Below, in pieces: positions 1 through 11,100 of a stretch of 64,000 nucleotides of DNA. The stretch's first letter is position 1. Each line of letters starts with the position of its first letter. The notes below the pieces were generated by a model. The model had not been told where the DNA came from, did not search any database, and worked only from the letters and a program-made list of their open reading frames with translations. This stretch comes from Macrolepiota albuminosa (lineage: Eukaryota > Basidiomycota > Agaricomycetes > Agaricales > Agaricaceae): assembly GCA_027475525.1 (NCBI GenBank), contig JAMWFC010000115.1, positions 1-64,000 on the forward strand. The letters run 5' to 3'. Made by a program: the position numbers and the translations under genes.

Positions 1-30
1 CATCATAGAGAACAGCAAGTAGGGTATCAA

Positions 31-135
31 GGCGAGATGGCCGAGCGGTCTAAGGCGCCAGACTAAGGCCAAAGCAGCAGCTGCTTACCAATTATCTGGT
101 CTTTCGGGGCGTGGGTTCGAATCCCACTCTCGTCA
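31..135 (+). tRNA. tRNA-Leu (anticodon AAG) with an intron
   Basis: A class II tRNA cloverleaf can be drawn. Acceptor strands at 31-37 and 128-134 pair over 7 bp with one G-T pair, and the discriminator base is A135. The anticodon stem CCAGA (58-62) pairs with TCTGG (95-99). The anticodon AAG is at 65-67. An intron of about 25 nt (69-93) sits one base 3' of the anticodon, the usual position for eukaryotic nuclear tRNA introns. A long variable arm and a T arm (GTGGG, TTCGAAT, CCCAC at 111-127) follow. A73 and the long variable arm fit leucine. The tRNA should read CUU/CUC codons. The 3' half is repeated immediately downstream. Confidence 0.93.
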
Positions 136-232
136 CATGTTTTTATTTCGTTCCCAGCTGCTTACCAATTATCTGGTCTTTCGGGGCGTGGGTTCGAATC
201 CCACTCTCGTCACATGTTTTTATTTCGTTCCC
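79..232. repeat. Perfect 77-bp tandem duplication containing the tRNA 3' half
   Basis: Positions 79-155 and 156-232 are identical 77-mers. The second copy repeats the intron end, 3' anticodon strand, variable arm, T arm and acceptor strand of the tRNA, but has no 5' half, so it cannot be a second gene. Seven other places in this window have tandem duplications of exactly the same length, which suggests an assembly overlap rather than biology. Confidence 0.95.
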
Positions 233-1028
233 CTCTGACCCGAAAGAGCAACAGAGACCCTGGGACTGAATTCTCGTAACAGTAGGTAGTAGGTACATTA
301 ATAACATAGAGAATTGAAAATTGAAAGAGAAAGGGGAAAAAAAGTATTACAAAACTTAACACGAGGAATCACCAATTCAAGTTCGCTTTCCTGCAGTACT
401 ATTATCTATATATGAACATCAAGACGTATCTAGCACTACTGTAAGGTGCACTTCAAGGTGTTGCAACTATGGTAACAGATAGACCTGGTTAGCCTTGACA
501 AGGAATTTTGCTCTTTCCTATCTTGTCTTCCCCTGCAACTAGGAATAGCACATTTCTACAAGCCTGGATTTCTTCAAAAATGTATGCCTCTTTCTGCATC
601 GTCACAACATGACATTTACAAGATAACCATTGATCATGATATAGACCTGGATGTTTTTTTTGGAAACAGCGTTTTGGTTACAGTATGGCGAACAAGAAAA
701 AGCATTTGACCATGACGGGGACTGAAAGGTAACTTCACACAGATGCAAGCACACTCGCTATTGGAATTCAAGGGCACATGTACATGTGGCTCATTCACGC
801 ACTTGATAAATGATGTGTCTCTTGTTTGCAGTGTGTACTTTTCGATGGATAACTCACTGATATATGGCTTCAAGGTAGAAGAAGGTACAGTGTCAAAAGT
901 CATATAGCCAACAAAGTACAATCGCGTAAGTACTGGCCTACGTACATGATGTAGAAGAAGATTCATATAGGAGCGCCACAGCAGATTGCGTTATTACCAT
1001 AGTCACCAGTTTCGTGCATAGCGTTATG
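233..1028. other. Intergenic, no gene recognised
   Basis: Short open frames occur here, the longest 110 codons on the minus strand at 634-966. They show no recognisable domain, no signal peptide and no splice-consistent continuation. A purine-rich stretch lies around 310-345. I see nothing else to annotate between the tRNA and the 3' end of the membrane-protein gene. Confidence 0.5.
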
Positions 1029-1858
1029 TCAGTGATGAGGTACCCCTGGTTCCCTTTGATTCGCTTTCCTTCTCGTCTTTTCTACCCTACCCTCTCCATG
1101 CTCCCCGGCACTTTCTACTCCCACCTCCCGATCATGTCTCTGCTTTACACGCCGAATTTTCCATAAGGCGTAGTACAGCGACAAAGCCCCGTTGATGAAC
1201 GTAGACGCTGCTGTGACTACGATGGTGACCTTTCCAGTCGTTGAAAATTCTCCGTGCTGAACTCCGAAGATATTTGCAATCGTTGATATGAGGCCGGCCA
1301 GTGAATTAAGGAAACCAGGCCTTTTGAACAATAAGTAAATTAATTTACGCAATGCTTCATGACAAAAGATACACGGACATGAAAACACTGTTCAGGAGCC
1401 AAATGTAATTGTACATCCATTTCCACCAGAGATAACACATCCCGCCTGCGCCTATTCCACAACACACAAAAGCAATAACGAACCTGCCTCAAACCGAAGC
1501 CTTGTTGAACAGAGACAACTCGAATCTGGAATTTCAGGTCTTACAAAGGTACATGTGCGACCGCCTTCAGTACTTGTTTCCCGACATCGCTTGATGCCGC
1601 AGCTTCCGAGCTCTGCAAGCTCGTGAATGTTCCTGGGAACAGAATGAACCCAGCCAACAATATCCATGTGAAGAAAGACGCCATCATGTTGTCCAGCCGA
1701 GGGATAGTGTCAAGCGCCAGGAGCATGTTCACATACTTTGTCTGGGAAGGCCGAGGTTCATGGTCAGGATGGGTACCGCTTTGCTGTCGAAGCGTCGAAA
1801 GATGAGGCTGAGCAGGCTTGCGCGGGACGGATGTAAGGGTAGATTGGTGGGACATCAC
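1029..1858 (-). CDS. Conserved fungal multi-pass membrane protein, three exons
   Basis: Proposed CDS is complement(1029..1320, 1379..1483, 1545..1858), 236 aa. Intron 1 (1484-1544) has GTAAGA/CAG ends and intron 2 (1321-1378) has GTCCGT/AAG. Both restore an unbroken frame, and the exon sizes sum to a multiple of three. After a polar N-terminus there are four hydrophobic segments: one around MASFFTWILLAGFILFPG, one around FVIAFVCCGIGAGGM followed by an aromatic YLWWKWMYNYIW stretch, one around PGFLNSLAGLIS, and one around VTIVVTAASTFINGALS. The C-terminus is basic and probably cytosolic. The MASFFTW...FPGTFTSLQ and later segments resemble a widespread uncharacterised fungal integral membrane protein family, recalled from memory. 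Function is unknown. The start at 1858 is the first ATG of exon 1; an internal Met is possible. Confidence 0.8.
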
Positions 1859-2107
1859 TGAGTTGAATGAAGGGGAAATAACAATTTATAGGAATCTTAT
1901 GCAGATTCATGCTGATTCTCGCACGTGAGGACGCCTCATGGATGATCGGCCAAACTTGGAGAACTCTCGACGATGAATGGAAAGTCTTGTGTCAATTGAT
2001 GAGTAGATGAGCCTTCCAAAGACGAATATAGGTCAGAGCTGGTCATAAGAGAGATCCGGATTTGATCATTGCTGATTATCTAAGGCGTCTACTTCCATCA
2101 ATCATGG

Positions 2108-2232
2108 GGCAACGTTTTGCCTAAAATGGAACACGTCGGAATTGCACTCGACGAACCAGTTGGACTACCTGTCCCATTAGAACAAACATTGTTACTATAC
2201 TGTGACCCGTTACGCAGAGTGGACAAGGCTCT
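2108..2232 (+). repeat. Dispersed repeat, copy 1
   Basis: This stretch is similar to 5234-5360. Both share GGCA-rich starts, the block TTTTGCCTAAAAT, a shared GAACCAGT/GAACAGT block, and the end GTTACGCAGAGTGGACAA. Both lie upstream of minus-strand genes. No coding potential is seen. The type of repeat is not identified. Confidence 0.55.
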
Positions 2233-2534
2233 GGTACTGCCAGTCATTTTCCATAGCGGGAACCCGAACCGCTACATCAGATGAGCAGTCTCAGAGCTTT
2301 GATTCTCCCAAGTTCAAGTTTTTCAGGTGGCACAAGGCTTTCAGCAGCGCATAAAGAATGGTCCGATAAAAATGTTGCAGCAGGATTCGTGTAACGGGTA
2401 CAGGGTGAAGTCAGGAGCCTAAGCAATCACACGGACTGGGGTCCCAAATAGACGAACAGGCTAGAGAATAACGAAAGGACCACCAGAAAGGGAAAATAAT
2501 CTATAATCTACGTGTCACGTGAGGCTATTCTATA

Positions 2535-2942
2535 TAGGCCCCGGGAAGCTCCCGAGAAACCTTGTCCGCGAAATAGCGGATTTGAGGGGAAATTTTGACT
2601 AAATCTAAGTCCCAACTTTGCGGATTTGAGGCCTCTGATCATGCAAACTTTGTTTGAGGCTCAGCCGGATGTGACCGGTTCGGCGCGATCACATCACGAT
2701 AACTGCAGAGGCAGCAAAATTCTGAGCATTAAGGCAATCTGAGTCCCTTAATTGAGGTGTATGACAGATTCTCAACGTGAATTTACGTATCGACTTGTTA
2801 CATGTGTGATAGCACAAAAAAAAAGAAAAAAAAGAAAATTTCCTTTTTAAGGCATATGTTTTGCGTATGTTGTCCGTTATTGCGGATTTGAGGGTCGAGA
2901 TGTGGGAAATTTCTGGACAACTCGGGAGCTTCCTGGGGCCTG
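2535..2942. mobile_element. MITE-like element with 22-bp terminal inverted repeats
   Basis: Positions 2535-2556 and the reverse complement of 2921-2942 match at 20 of 22 bases, around a shared core GGCCCC(G/A)GGAAGCTCCCGAG. Similarity continues weakly inwards (TTGTCC). The 408-bp element is non-coding and has three internal copies of GCGGATTTGAGG (near 2577, 2620 and 2881). No convincing target-site duplication is visible in the AT-rich flanks. A short non-autonomous DNA transposon is the best fit; the superfamily is undetermined. Confidence 0.65.
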
Positions 2943-3059
2943 ATAATATTTTGCATGTAATCTTACAATTCAGAGCTATGTACATAGGGACCTTGCAGGT
3001 ATCATGATGAGTCCCTGACATGTCCTGTACTCTCACACAATGAGTACTAGAGACTTGCC

Positions 3060-4669
3060 CTATGGCGATATCGGTGGAATACCCTTGGCAGCGATGTCGG
3101 CTACGAATATTTTGGTTTCGGCCATAATGACGAGTCTCCCGACAGTGGTAAACACCAGATTGGCCGAGGTTGTTCCCAAGAAGATTTTACCGAGTAGAGT
3201 ACCTTCATCGTTCCAGACCTAACCTCTTCCGTCAGCAGAAGGAATCGAAAGTGACTCAGCAGAACAAACCTGGACGCCATCCCCACACCCGGCGTACACG
3301 TTCCCGTTGGTATCGACTTCAAGACCGTCAGGAACTCCAGTGTCAACATAGGCAAAAACGCGGCGATTCTTGAATACATGTGTGCGCGGATCCACATCGA
3401 ATGCATATCTGGCAAGAAGTGATATCAGTATAAATGATATGATACCAAGTTTGATAACAATTGCATCGGTCCATGCCGACAACGGAATCTGGAAATTGAT
3501 AAATTGATTTACATTGTCGCGGGTTCAGTTTGATTGTTTCCCAGAAATCCACCAGTGGCCCCCGTATCTGCGCTATGGTTCATGGCTTTATAATGCTTTC
3601 TTTAGACGTCTCAAGTCAATGCTCACATGTAGCCAATAGTTCCATCAGCATTGAAGGCGATTCCGTTGCATTTGTCAAAGTCAGTAGCCACGACCCGCAC
3701 TGCCCCAGTCACCGGATCAAAGCTGTATACTTGGTTGGGAAGTAATGGGTTGGGGCGGAAATGGTTGAGGAAGCCATATCTGTTGGTGGAGAGGTGAGCC
3801 TATATCAAGAGTGCACTCGAAGCAATACGGCGTGAGTCAGATGTCAACGAAAGGACTTACGTGACATCAGTAAAAAACAATTTTCCACTCGGGTGTACTT
3901 GAATATCATTTAAGGAATTGAATTGTCGCGCAAAGAAGTTGTCCAAGAGGACCGTGACATTATTTGGAGCTTTAGGGTTCACAAGAGCAACTGAAGGTGG
4001 TAGCGACCCACGCCCAGACGTGACGAGTAAGAGCGACGAATTGTATGGCCCTGTTCCTCCGTTTGTCATTTGAATGGTGTCGGGAAGATCGAGCTATTAT
4101 TTCAAGGCATTGGTATGAGTGAATAGTGCTACCTTGTCAAGACTTACAAGCGTGACAGGGACGTTGATAACAGTTTCATTGAGCGCTAATGCGTTGTCGA
4201 CATCCGTCAGATTGATTTTGCCCAGAACATTGTTGTGATTCAAATCACTCATTCCCAGTGGGCCCCCGTCGTTACTGGCGAAGAACACTTCGTTAGTGTC
4301 AGGCACATAGACAGGAGCCTCATGCGCAAAGGCAAAGGTCGAATTAGACGCGATCTCCCGAACTGACGGATTTGGCCCGAGGATTGCGAGGAAACCAGTG
4401 TCAAATATCTGGAAGAAAGGAGGCGGCGTTGAAGTTGGATTGAAGAGGGTGTTAAAGGCTGACTCGCGAAACGTTGCGTTGGCACCCATCACAGCGAATG
4501 ATTTGGGATCTACGAACTATTGGAGGAAAGATCTGACAGGAACTAATAATAATGAAGTACAACGTACAACTGAATTCTCTGGGATTTCGGGACTTTGGGC
4601 ATTGCTACCGAAAGCATTGAAAACCATACAATAAACCAGCAAAGCGACAAAAGCAGATGAGCACGACAT
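3060..4669 (-). CDS. Secreted SMP-30/gluconolactonase/LRE-like beta-propeller lactonase
   Basis: Seven exons: complement(3060..3218, 3270..3408, 3513..3572, 3627..3779, 3861..4093, 4148..4516, 4568..4669), 404 aa. All introns are GT-AG, mostly 47-104 nt, and the frame closes. A signal peptide is visible in the first 24 residues (hydrophobic FVALLVYCMVF, then small residues before AQSPE). Family marks are NDIQVHPSGKLFFTDV, the metal-site-like NGIAFNADGTIGYI, TGVPDGLEVDTNGNVYAG and a final VFTTVGRLVIMAE strand. Members are calcium- or zinc-dependent lactonases or phosphotriesterase-like six-bladed propellers. The substrate of this secreted form cannot be told from sequence. Several N-x-S/T sites fit secretion. 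The family call is firm; the enzymatic role is inferred. Confidence 0.88.
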
Positions 4670-4759
4670 AATCTTAAGCCTAAACTATGAGAAGCTTGCG
4701 TTTTTCTCTTGCTTCAACGGTGAGGAACTCGCCTTTGGCAATCGGTTTGAGCTTCGGTA

Positions 4760-4766
4760 TTTTATA
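4760..4766 (-). promoter_or_regulatory. TATA box of the SMP-30-like gene
   Basis: TATAAAA read on the minus strand lies about 90 nt upstream of the proposed ATG at 4669. The surrounding 12-mer GCTATAAAATAC also occurs upstream of the CPL1-like gene at 13040. Confidence 0.5.
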
Positions 4767-4769
4767 GCT

Positions 4770-5817
4770 TCCTTCATATACCATTTTCAAGACGTCAAAC
4801 CAAGCCAAACATGGATCTGCTTTAGAGGCAGAGTTCACACACCAGGGCAAGGGTGACGATGCATTACATGGAGGACCCTATATTCGTTAAACGTTAAAAC
4901 GTTAATTCATGATAAATCATGTGTTTTGGCTGTCGCGAGTTACGAACTGCCACTTGAGATCCTTTTTTTTCATCACAGAACAGCATAGTCTGACGAAGAG
5001 GACCTAAGTAGCACAAGAAGAGACTGGGAAAGAGCTGATAATATGGAAGTCATGTGTCCAAGTCAGTGCGAAAGGAAACCTGAGCTTGGGATCATAGTTT
5101 TAATTATCCTTTCCATGGACACGGTGACAACGTGATAAGTACATTCGAGCAAGTTGCAATCGTATGGAATCGACGAGAAAACAGTAATTGGCAGTAGTGG
5201 TGGTTGAACGTTGAATTACAGCACTGGCATGATGGCATAACCTTTTGCCTAAAATAGAATTCATCGGATTACACATAACGAACAGTTGCCCTTTTGGAAA
5301 AAGGACGTTACTACATATATACAGTTGTGACCAGCTACTAGTTACGCAGAGTGGACAAAGCTTGAGTAATTCCATGGAACCAAACCGCAGAATCGCTTGA
5401 TTTGACAGCTTACTACGTACACGGGATCTTTTACCTCCTTGGAGAGATGAAACCGTCCGAATTCGTAAGGGAAACCAACCCTCTGTACGGATGACTCTGA
5501 CCTTTCCACAAAGTTTCTTCGCCTCCCCTCACAATGTACGAACCCCACTGTCTACTACTTGCAACGAATGGGGCCGAATGCTTGCTCTTCATTGCTCGCT
5601 TTCTGACGAGAGCCTATTACGCGCGATATTTGTGTGTCAAGCAGTGCCCCAAACGAAGCCCTTGACAGCGTTGTTCATGAAGTATCAATAACAATTATTG
5701 ATCGTAGAGGCGGCTTTCGCGAGGTGGCAATCCGAAGCAATTAAAGAGTGAATCCATTTTATGTCATGTAACAGACAAGAATCAAAATCATCGATGTGTC
5801 GGAATAAGAACAATACA
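4770..5817. other. Intergenic with one dispersed repeat
   Basis: No gene is recognised. Short frames on both strands lack domain features. The only structure I see is the second copy of the dispersed repeat at about 5234-5360, similar to 2108-2232. Confidence 0.5.
5234..5360 (+). repeat. Dispersed repeat, copy 2
   Basis: Similar to 2108-2232, with the same block order: TTTTGCCTAAAAT, then GAACAGTT, then the end GTTACGCAGAGTGGACAA. A simple sequence divergence pattern with small indels suggests two old insertions of one element. Confidence 0.55.
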
Positions 5818-6741
5818 TCATGGAAGAGGCCGACCCTGTAAATGTGAAAGTAAAGGAGCAGTGTTCGTTTCTGTCTGATTTTCCGAAAGGTCTGGCGACT
5901 GCGTATCCATGGCAGAATCAACCATTGCCTGTACTTCTTCCTCGTCACTACTCTGGTCGTCATCCATACCCACGTCACCGTCACCTGTTTCCTTTGGCTC
6001 ATCTCTACCACTTCCACCCTCGTTCTCTTCTTCATCCATTTGGTCCTCCACAGCATGTGGATGAACTCTCGGATCCCACTCAAGCTCTTCTGGTTCCTCG
6101 ACTTCAACCTCTACTCGTGCTCGCCAATCGAAGCGCTCCCTCAACATTGTCACCGCCCTGACAGCACGCTCGACACGACGATCGTGAGCCTCGCGAATCT
6201 CCTCACACTCTGCAATTACATCGGAGTATTCGACTGGTTTTTTAAACAGGCCAAATGGCGCGGACTTCGAGGGTGGTTGAGGAGCGAGGACCTCGAGAGA
6301 ACCCTTGGTGACCATGTGTTCTGCAAGTCGACGTACTGTGTCGCTTTCCACACGAAGCACATCGGTTGTCTGCTGATTGCGCAATAATGGGATGACTTCG
6401 CCATCAAGTTGGGCATCATTAAGGGGTGAAGAGGGGTGGAGAGCCACTCGTTCAAGTGGGCTGGAGAATGGCACAGAGCGCGAGTTTTGAGATGCTGCAC
6501 CTGCAGATAGTGTACCAGATAAGCCCATAGAAAATGAATGAGTTTGCGAAAGCAGGATGTTATATTTGGTGAGGATGTCTGGCCAGGCGGGCATGGCTGC
6601 CATGTGCCCGGCCTCAATAAGACGCTGCAGACTTTGTATGGAGTCAATTATCTGACTGGACTTGAATCGTAGAGACTCTAGGTGCGAGATGGGAAGACCT
6701 GACGTTGTCAGTGGTGCAGACGTGGAGGAAGATGAAGCCAT
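5818..6741 (-). CDS. MED8: Probable Mediator complex subunit 8
   Basis: Single-exon 307-aa frame. The N-terminal third has the fungal Med8 pattern: a helical segment with LESLRFKSSQIIDSIQSLQ, then MPAWPDILTKYNILLSQTHSFS. A central predicted helix (AECEEIREAHDRRVERAVRA...LRERFDW) and a strongly acidic C-terminal tail (EEPEELEWD, MDEEENEGG, DDDQSSDEEEVQ) follow. Med8 is part of the Mediator head module, which couples activators to RNA polymerase II, so the protein should be nuclear. The gene is divergent from the HMG-box gene across 347 bp. The family call rests on remembered motif similarity. The acidic tail is longer than in yeast Med8, and no other family fits better. Confidence 0.75.
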   Translation of the reverse strand: MASSSSTSAPLTTSGLPISHLESLRFKSSQIIDSIQSLQRLIEAGHMAAMPAWPDILTKYNILLSQTHSFSMGLSGTLSAGAASQNSRSVPFSSPLERVALHPSSPLNDAQLDGEVIPLLRNQQTTDVLRVESDTVRRLAEHMVTKGSLEVLAPQPPSKSAPFGLFKKPVEYSDVIAECEEIREAHDRRVERAVRAVTMLRERFDWRARVEVEVEEPEELEWDPRVHPHAVEDQMDEEENEGGSGRDEPKETGDGDVGMDDDQSSDEEEVQAMVDSAMDTQSPDLSENQTETNTAPLLSHLQGRPLP

Positions 6742-7088
6742 CTTCGGTGCAAATGATATTTTCAGGGATTTGACCAGCTAGCAATCTTTGATCGGCTCGG
6801 TACCAACGTTGACAAAAAACAACGCTATGTATATATCATCGGGTGAAGGCCGTTATGACATTTGTCGGAATGATACGGTTTATGTTTATTGATTAATTAA
6901 GGGTGATGGGTGAGTGGCAGATAATATGACGGTAAGATCGCTCCAATGAGGGAAAGCAGCAGCCACATGGATGTGCATGGACCAGCTTCGAATCCGTGAG
7001 AAACCTTAAGTCCCTCAGACTTTGTGACTGTCACATAAGTGGTTGGTTGAACCACCTCGCCAACTTTGCATTTCCAAATTTTCTTGTC
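6742..7088. promoter_or_regulatory. Divergent promoter between MED8 and the HMG-box gene
   Basis: The 347-bp gap separates two head-to-head start codons, so it must contain both promoters. No clear TATA box at a canonical distance is seen for either gene. A small AT-rich TATGTATATATCA stretch lies near 6825-6840. An alternative upstream ATG for the HMG gene at 6996 is in frame but does not give a mitochondrial presequence. Confidence 0.5.
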
Positions 7089-8120
7089 ATGTTCGCTTTT
7101 GCTAACCTGCGTCGCGTCTCTACAGCCTCCACGCTCGCCCTCCGAACAGGGACGAACTTGAGATGGGTGCCTAACACGCTGACGCGCTCATTCATCACGA
7201 GTGTCGTACGCGCTGAGCCTGCAAGCACTACGCCGAAAACTGCTACCAAGACTAAGAAACCGGCTACAAAGAAACAATCTACCAAGACAACTGTGGAGAA
7301 AAAGGCTGACGAGAAACTGGTGAAGGAAACCAAACGTTTGTTATCACCTTCAACGATTTCACCACTCATACTCATGCTGCAATCTTCATAGCCCAGAGAG
7401 GCGCGTCAGTATTACTTCCTAGGCTCGCGTTGTTCTAACTCGCACTGCAGTCCGAATTCCTCGTGATATTAAAATTCCTTCATATGGCGTGTCTCCTTAC
7501 ATTTACTTTGCTTCCAAAATCTTCCAACCTGAGTTACCTCGAACTCCGGAAACTTTTGCAACGACTGCCAAAGCTGCTTCTGCAGCGTGGAAGAATTTGT
7601 CAGAAGAAGAGAGAAGTGTAGGCTATCTGCTTAAAAATTTTTCGCGTAGTTACTCACTATTTTATAGAAATACGCTGAAATTGCCAAGGAAGCTCGTGTC
7701 AAAGCAAGACAGGAACGTCAGGAATATATCAATAGTCTGGATACGAAAATCATCCGGGAATTAAATCGTCGTAGAGTCGCGAAGGGAAAGGGAAAACTTC
7801 GTAGAAAGGCTGCGTATCCAAAGACCGCATACTTGCTGTGAGTTTATTATTCAATCCAGTTCATCCCAGTCTTATCTTTTGTCGGGACACAGGTGGATAA
7901 AGGAGTATGTTGCATCGCATCCCGAAGAATTCCGGAAATTTGAAGCTCCACAACGTCTTGGCAAGATTTGGACGAGTTTGGCCGAAGAGGAGAAGCAGGT
8001 GAGAGATTTCCATTCCACTGGTCGCCTACGGGCTTGATTTGATGATGTCTCTAGGTTTACCGTGATCGAATCAAGGCCATGAAGGAGGAAGCTCAAAGGG
8101 ATTCCGAAGACCAAGAATAA
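7089..8120 (+). CDS. Two-HMG-box protein, probable mitochondrial DNA-packaging factor
   Basis: Five exons: join(7089..7335, 7451..7617, 7668..7837, 7893..7998, 8055..8120), 251 aa. Each junction is GT-AG and in phase. The N-terminus MFAFANLRRVSTASTLALR is a typical mitochondrial presequence: basic, hydroxylated, no acidic residues. A Lys/Thr/Pro-rich linker follows. HMG box 1 runs from about residue 90 (IPSYGVSPYIYFASKIF ... AWKNLSEEERSKYAEIAKEA). HMG box 2 is near the C-terminus (WIKEYVASHPEEFR ... LGKIWTSLAEEEKQVYRDR). Two HMG boxes after a presequence match the Abf2/TFAM-type layout of mtDNA compaction proteins; a nuclear HMG protein is the alternative. The start at 7089 was chosen for the presequence; 6996 is an in-frame alternative. 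Confidence 0.82.
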
Positions 8121-11100
8121 GCTCCAGTCGGTCAGGGCTTCACTTTTGAGGATTGCATAGCTTTTTACAGTCTCGTTCTAATTGCCTATCACTCTCTTGC
8201 CCTCCGTTCTTCTTGATAAAAATTATTCGGGTTTATTCGGGTCCGTCAATCCTAGTTTATATGGGTAGATTAACTATTTAGAATCGCCATCAAAGTAATT
8301 GCGTCACATAGTAAACCTGCTCGTGTGTCTGTGACTATTCATTTCATTTTCTTCAACTACTTTCTGAGTGCCTTACCGCATTCCCATGTGCTCAGCGCAA
8401 TGATTTGTATGTTTCGTCATTGATTTTTTGTTATTCTCTTAGAGGAATTTGTCTTGGTTCTAGTAATTTGTCCACTTCTGGATCTGCTATGATCTGTTGT
8501 GGTTGTCCAAATAGGAAAAGACATATTCACAAGACAAGCGAAAGGCGCCAGGAAATTCTGCCAATGCATAACAGTGTCAAATAGGTGTTGTAATCATAGG
8601 ATTACACTAGGACCTCTATAGAATACAGACAGACACAGACACAGAAAAGGACAAAATGTTGTGCAGTTACAGTGTAGAATCTAGAATGACAAGCTCAGTA
8701 TCTTGAGAATGAGTATTTTTATTTGGGCAAACTGTAATGACATGCCCTCTAAAGAGCCACCCCCACAATAATCATATTACTGTATTTATCATCATAATTA
8801 TTTGATTTGATTGGCACTGACCATGAATGCTTATGTTTATCTCATAGGACCACTTGTTCTTACTTGTACTGTTATAAGCAGACTTGAGAGATTGATTCTG
8901 ACTTATGACCTGTGTAGCATAAGGTGTGAACCCTAATGGATATGTTGCATTTTCCAAGTTACTCAGCATTGACTTTGAGCTATGGCAAAGCACATTAAAC
9001 TTTCAAGAAGTTCACTACTACAAGATTGTATCATAACATCAATGCTAGCTGACACAATTAGAACCCTATTACAAATACAACTGAGGACAACTATACAAAG
9101 CATGCATCATATTGGTTATGATGTTGATGTATGCAGGTTCTGTATAGTGGACAAAAAGGAAATGCGCATTGACAAATTGCCCCAAAGGCATAAAATGAGG
9201 CATTCAAGCACATTCACTCCTAGCAGTAGAACTTGTTTCCTCTAGAAAAAAGAACAAGGAAAAGCTGTCATGCTACTTCCATGTTGTTTACCCCTAAGAA
9301 ATATGCAAACGCTTTGTTTCTGCAAGGTTTATATATTTCTCTGAACTGTTTCTGGAATAAAAATCACATATGTTTACCATTATATTGCTGGCAAAAATAG
9401 CATAGAAATCTTTCAAAGATTCCATTGCATGTTTATTTCAGTAAGAAAAATCATATTGAGGTTCTCAACAGATATTAAAAGGTATAGTGTATTTTTTTTT
9501 ATTTTTTTTGAAAGATTTATTTTTTATCTATAATAGAGATGAATTGAGAAGTGGCTAGGATTTGTTTTTGATAGAAAAAAGGTCAAAGAAATCTGTCATC
9601 TGTTTTTAGCCAGCTTTTCATTGCAAAAGGGAAAAATTCATTTAAAGGCTTTTTCCATCAAAAATTAATATGTTAAAAATGGCATAACAAATTCTCTTTT
9701 CACTTTTTCTTAAGGAAATGCAAGTGATTGCCAGTAGTGAGCTTTCGATTCCTCTTTACCAGAGAAACAGAGTAAAATTTTCAAAGAGATATAAAAAAAT
9801 ATATGGTAGTTTTCAATATCTGTTGAGACCTTCTTCTGAAATATTTATGCAATAAAAATTTTTCAAAAATTTACATGCTATTTTTGCAGCAACATGATGG
9901 TAAAGAAATATGATTTTTATTGCAAAAACAGTTCAAAGAAGTATATAAATTTTCCTCACTCTTGCAGTGAGAAATTGCTTGCATATTTCTTAGGGAAAAA
10001 CAACATGGAATTAGCATGACAGCTTTTCTTGTTCCTTCTTCTAGAGGAAACAGATTTTACTGCCAGCAGTAATTGCAGACATTTTGGTTAGCTTTCCACT
10101 GAGTGCTTCAAAGCTATATTTAGCACTTAGTGTAATGCAGTTTGACTAATAATGATGCCCAACAATAGCTGAGCACTATTACAATTAAGTTACTGAGCCA
10201 ATAAATGCATTGTGCATGTTAAATTATGAAGGAATTCTAGGAAGGTTCCAGAAAACACAGAAAACACACCAAAAGTATGTAAAGTGCAGCATGAACTCTG
10301 ATGTGATAGTGTGATAAGGTGAGGGTATCATGACACAACACAATGCACAAAGCCTTTCAGCTACAAACTGCTTTGTCCTATGTACCCACTGGAAGGTTGT
10401 TAGCCTACACTTAAAATCTGACCACAAAACAGGACTATGCTCAGGATTTCTACATCTATATCACTATGTTACACTTGCCAAACTGATCTTTGGAGCTATT
10501 TTCCTGTCAATTGTTCTCTTGCCCACCAGTTCTGTGCATTTGAAACTGATTTGGCAAGCTACCTCATATTAAGAATTACATTTCATTTCTACAAAGTGTG
10601 GACATTTAATGAAGACCATGATATATGTTTTCCATATTACTCTTGCATCTGAAGCAACAAGAAAGTGATTTAGTTTTATTTCTTGAGTGTAAGTACAGGG
10701 CTGTAGGTAGTTGACCAGCATATGCATATAGTTGGATGACTGCTGAGTAGTATGATGATATGTGAAGACAGAGAAACTTAGATGGTGGATCAGAGTTATA
10801 TAAGTCAGAAGCCAGGACTATGTTTCTATTATGGAAGCAATCTGCAAGCATGAAGCATGAACAAAGTCAATGTAACTATGAATGTTCAACTTTATCCATC
10901 CATTGTTCATAATCATACAAGATATAGTCATCTATAAAAAAGGTTGAAATAGAAGCAAACAGAGTATCTGAGTTTGTTTATACTGACTGCATGATTTTTA
11001 GCATTGTTTAGGACTGAAGGTAGAGTGTCCATGATTGAGCAGCCAACAATAATAAGAGAGGCATTTATGTGTCAGAGCTTGGTCTTAGTATAAGCTGAGG

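Noticed and set aside
156..212. A second tRNA-Leu gene after the first
   Set aside because: Only the 3' half is present, as an exact 77-bp tandem copy. There is no 5' acceptor strand or D arm.
634..966. 110-codon minus-strand frame as a gene
   Set aside because: No domain, no signal peptide, no splice continuation; composition like surrounding intergenic DNA.
10224..10851. Remnant transposase in the AT-rich block
   Set aside because: Minus-strand frames contain Cys/His-rich stretches but no alignable transposase motif that I can name.
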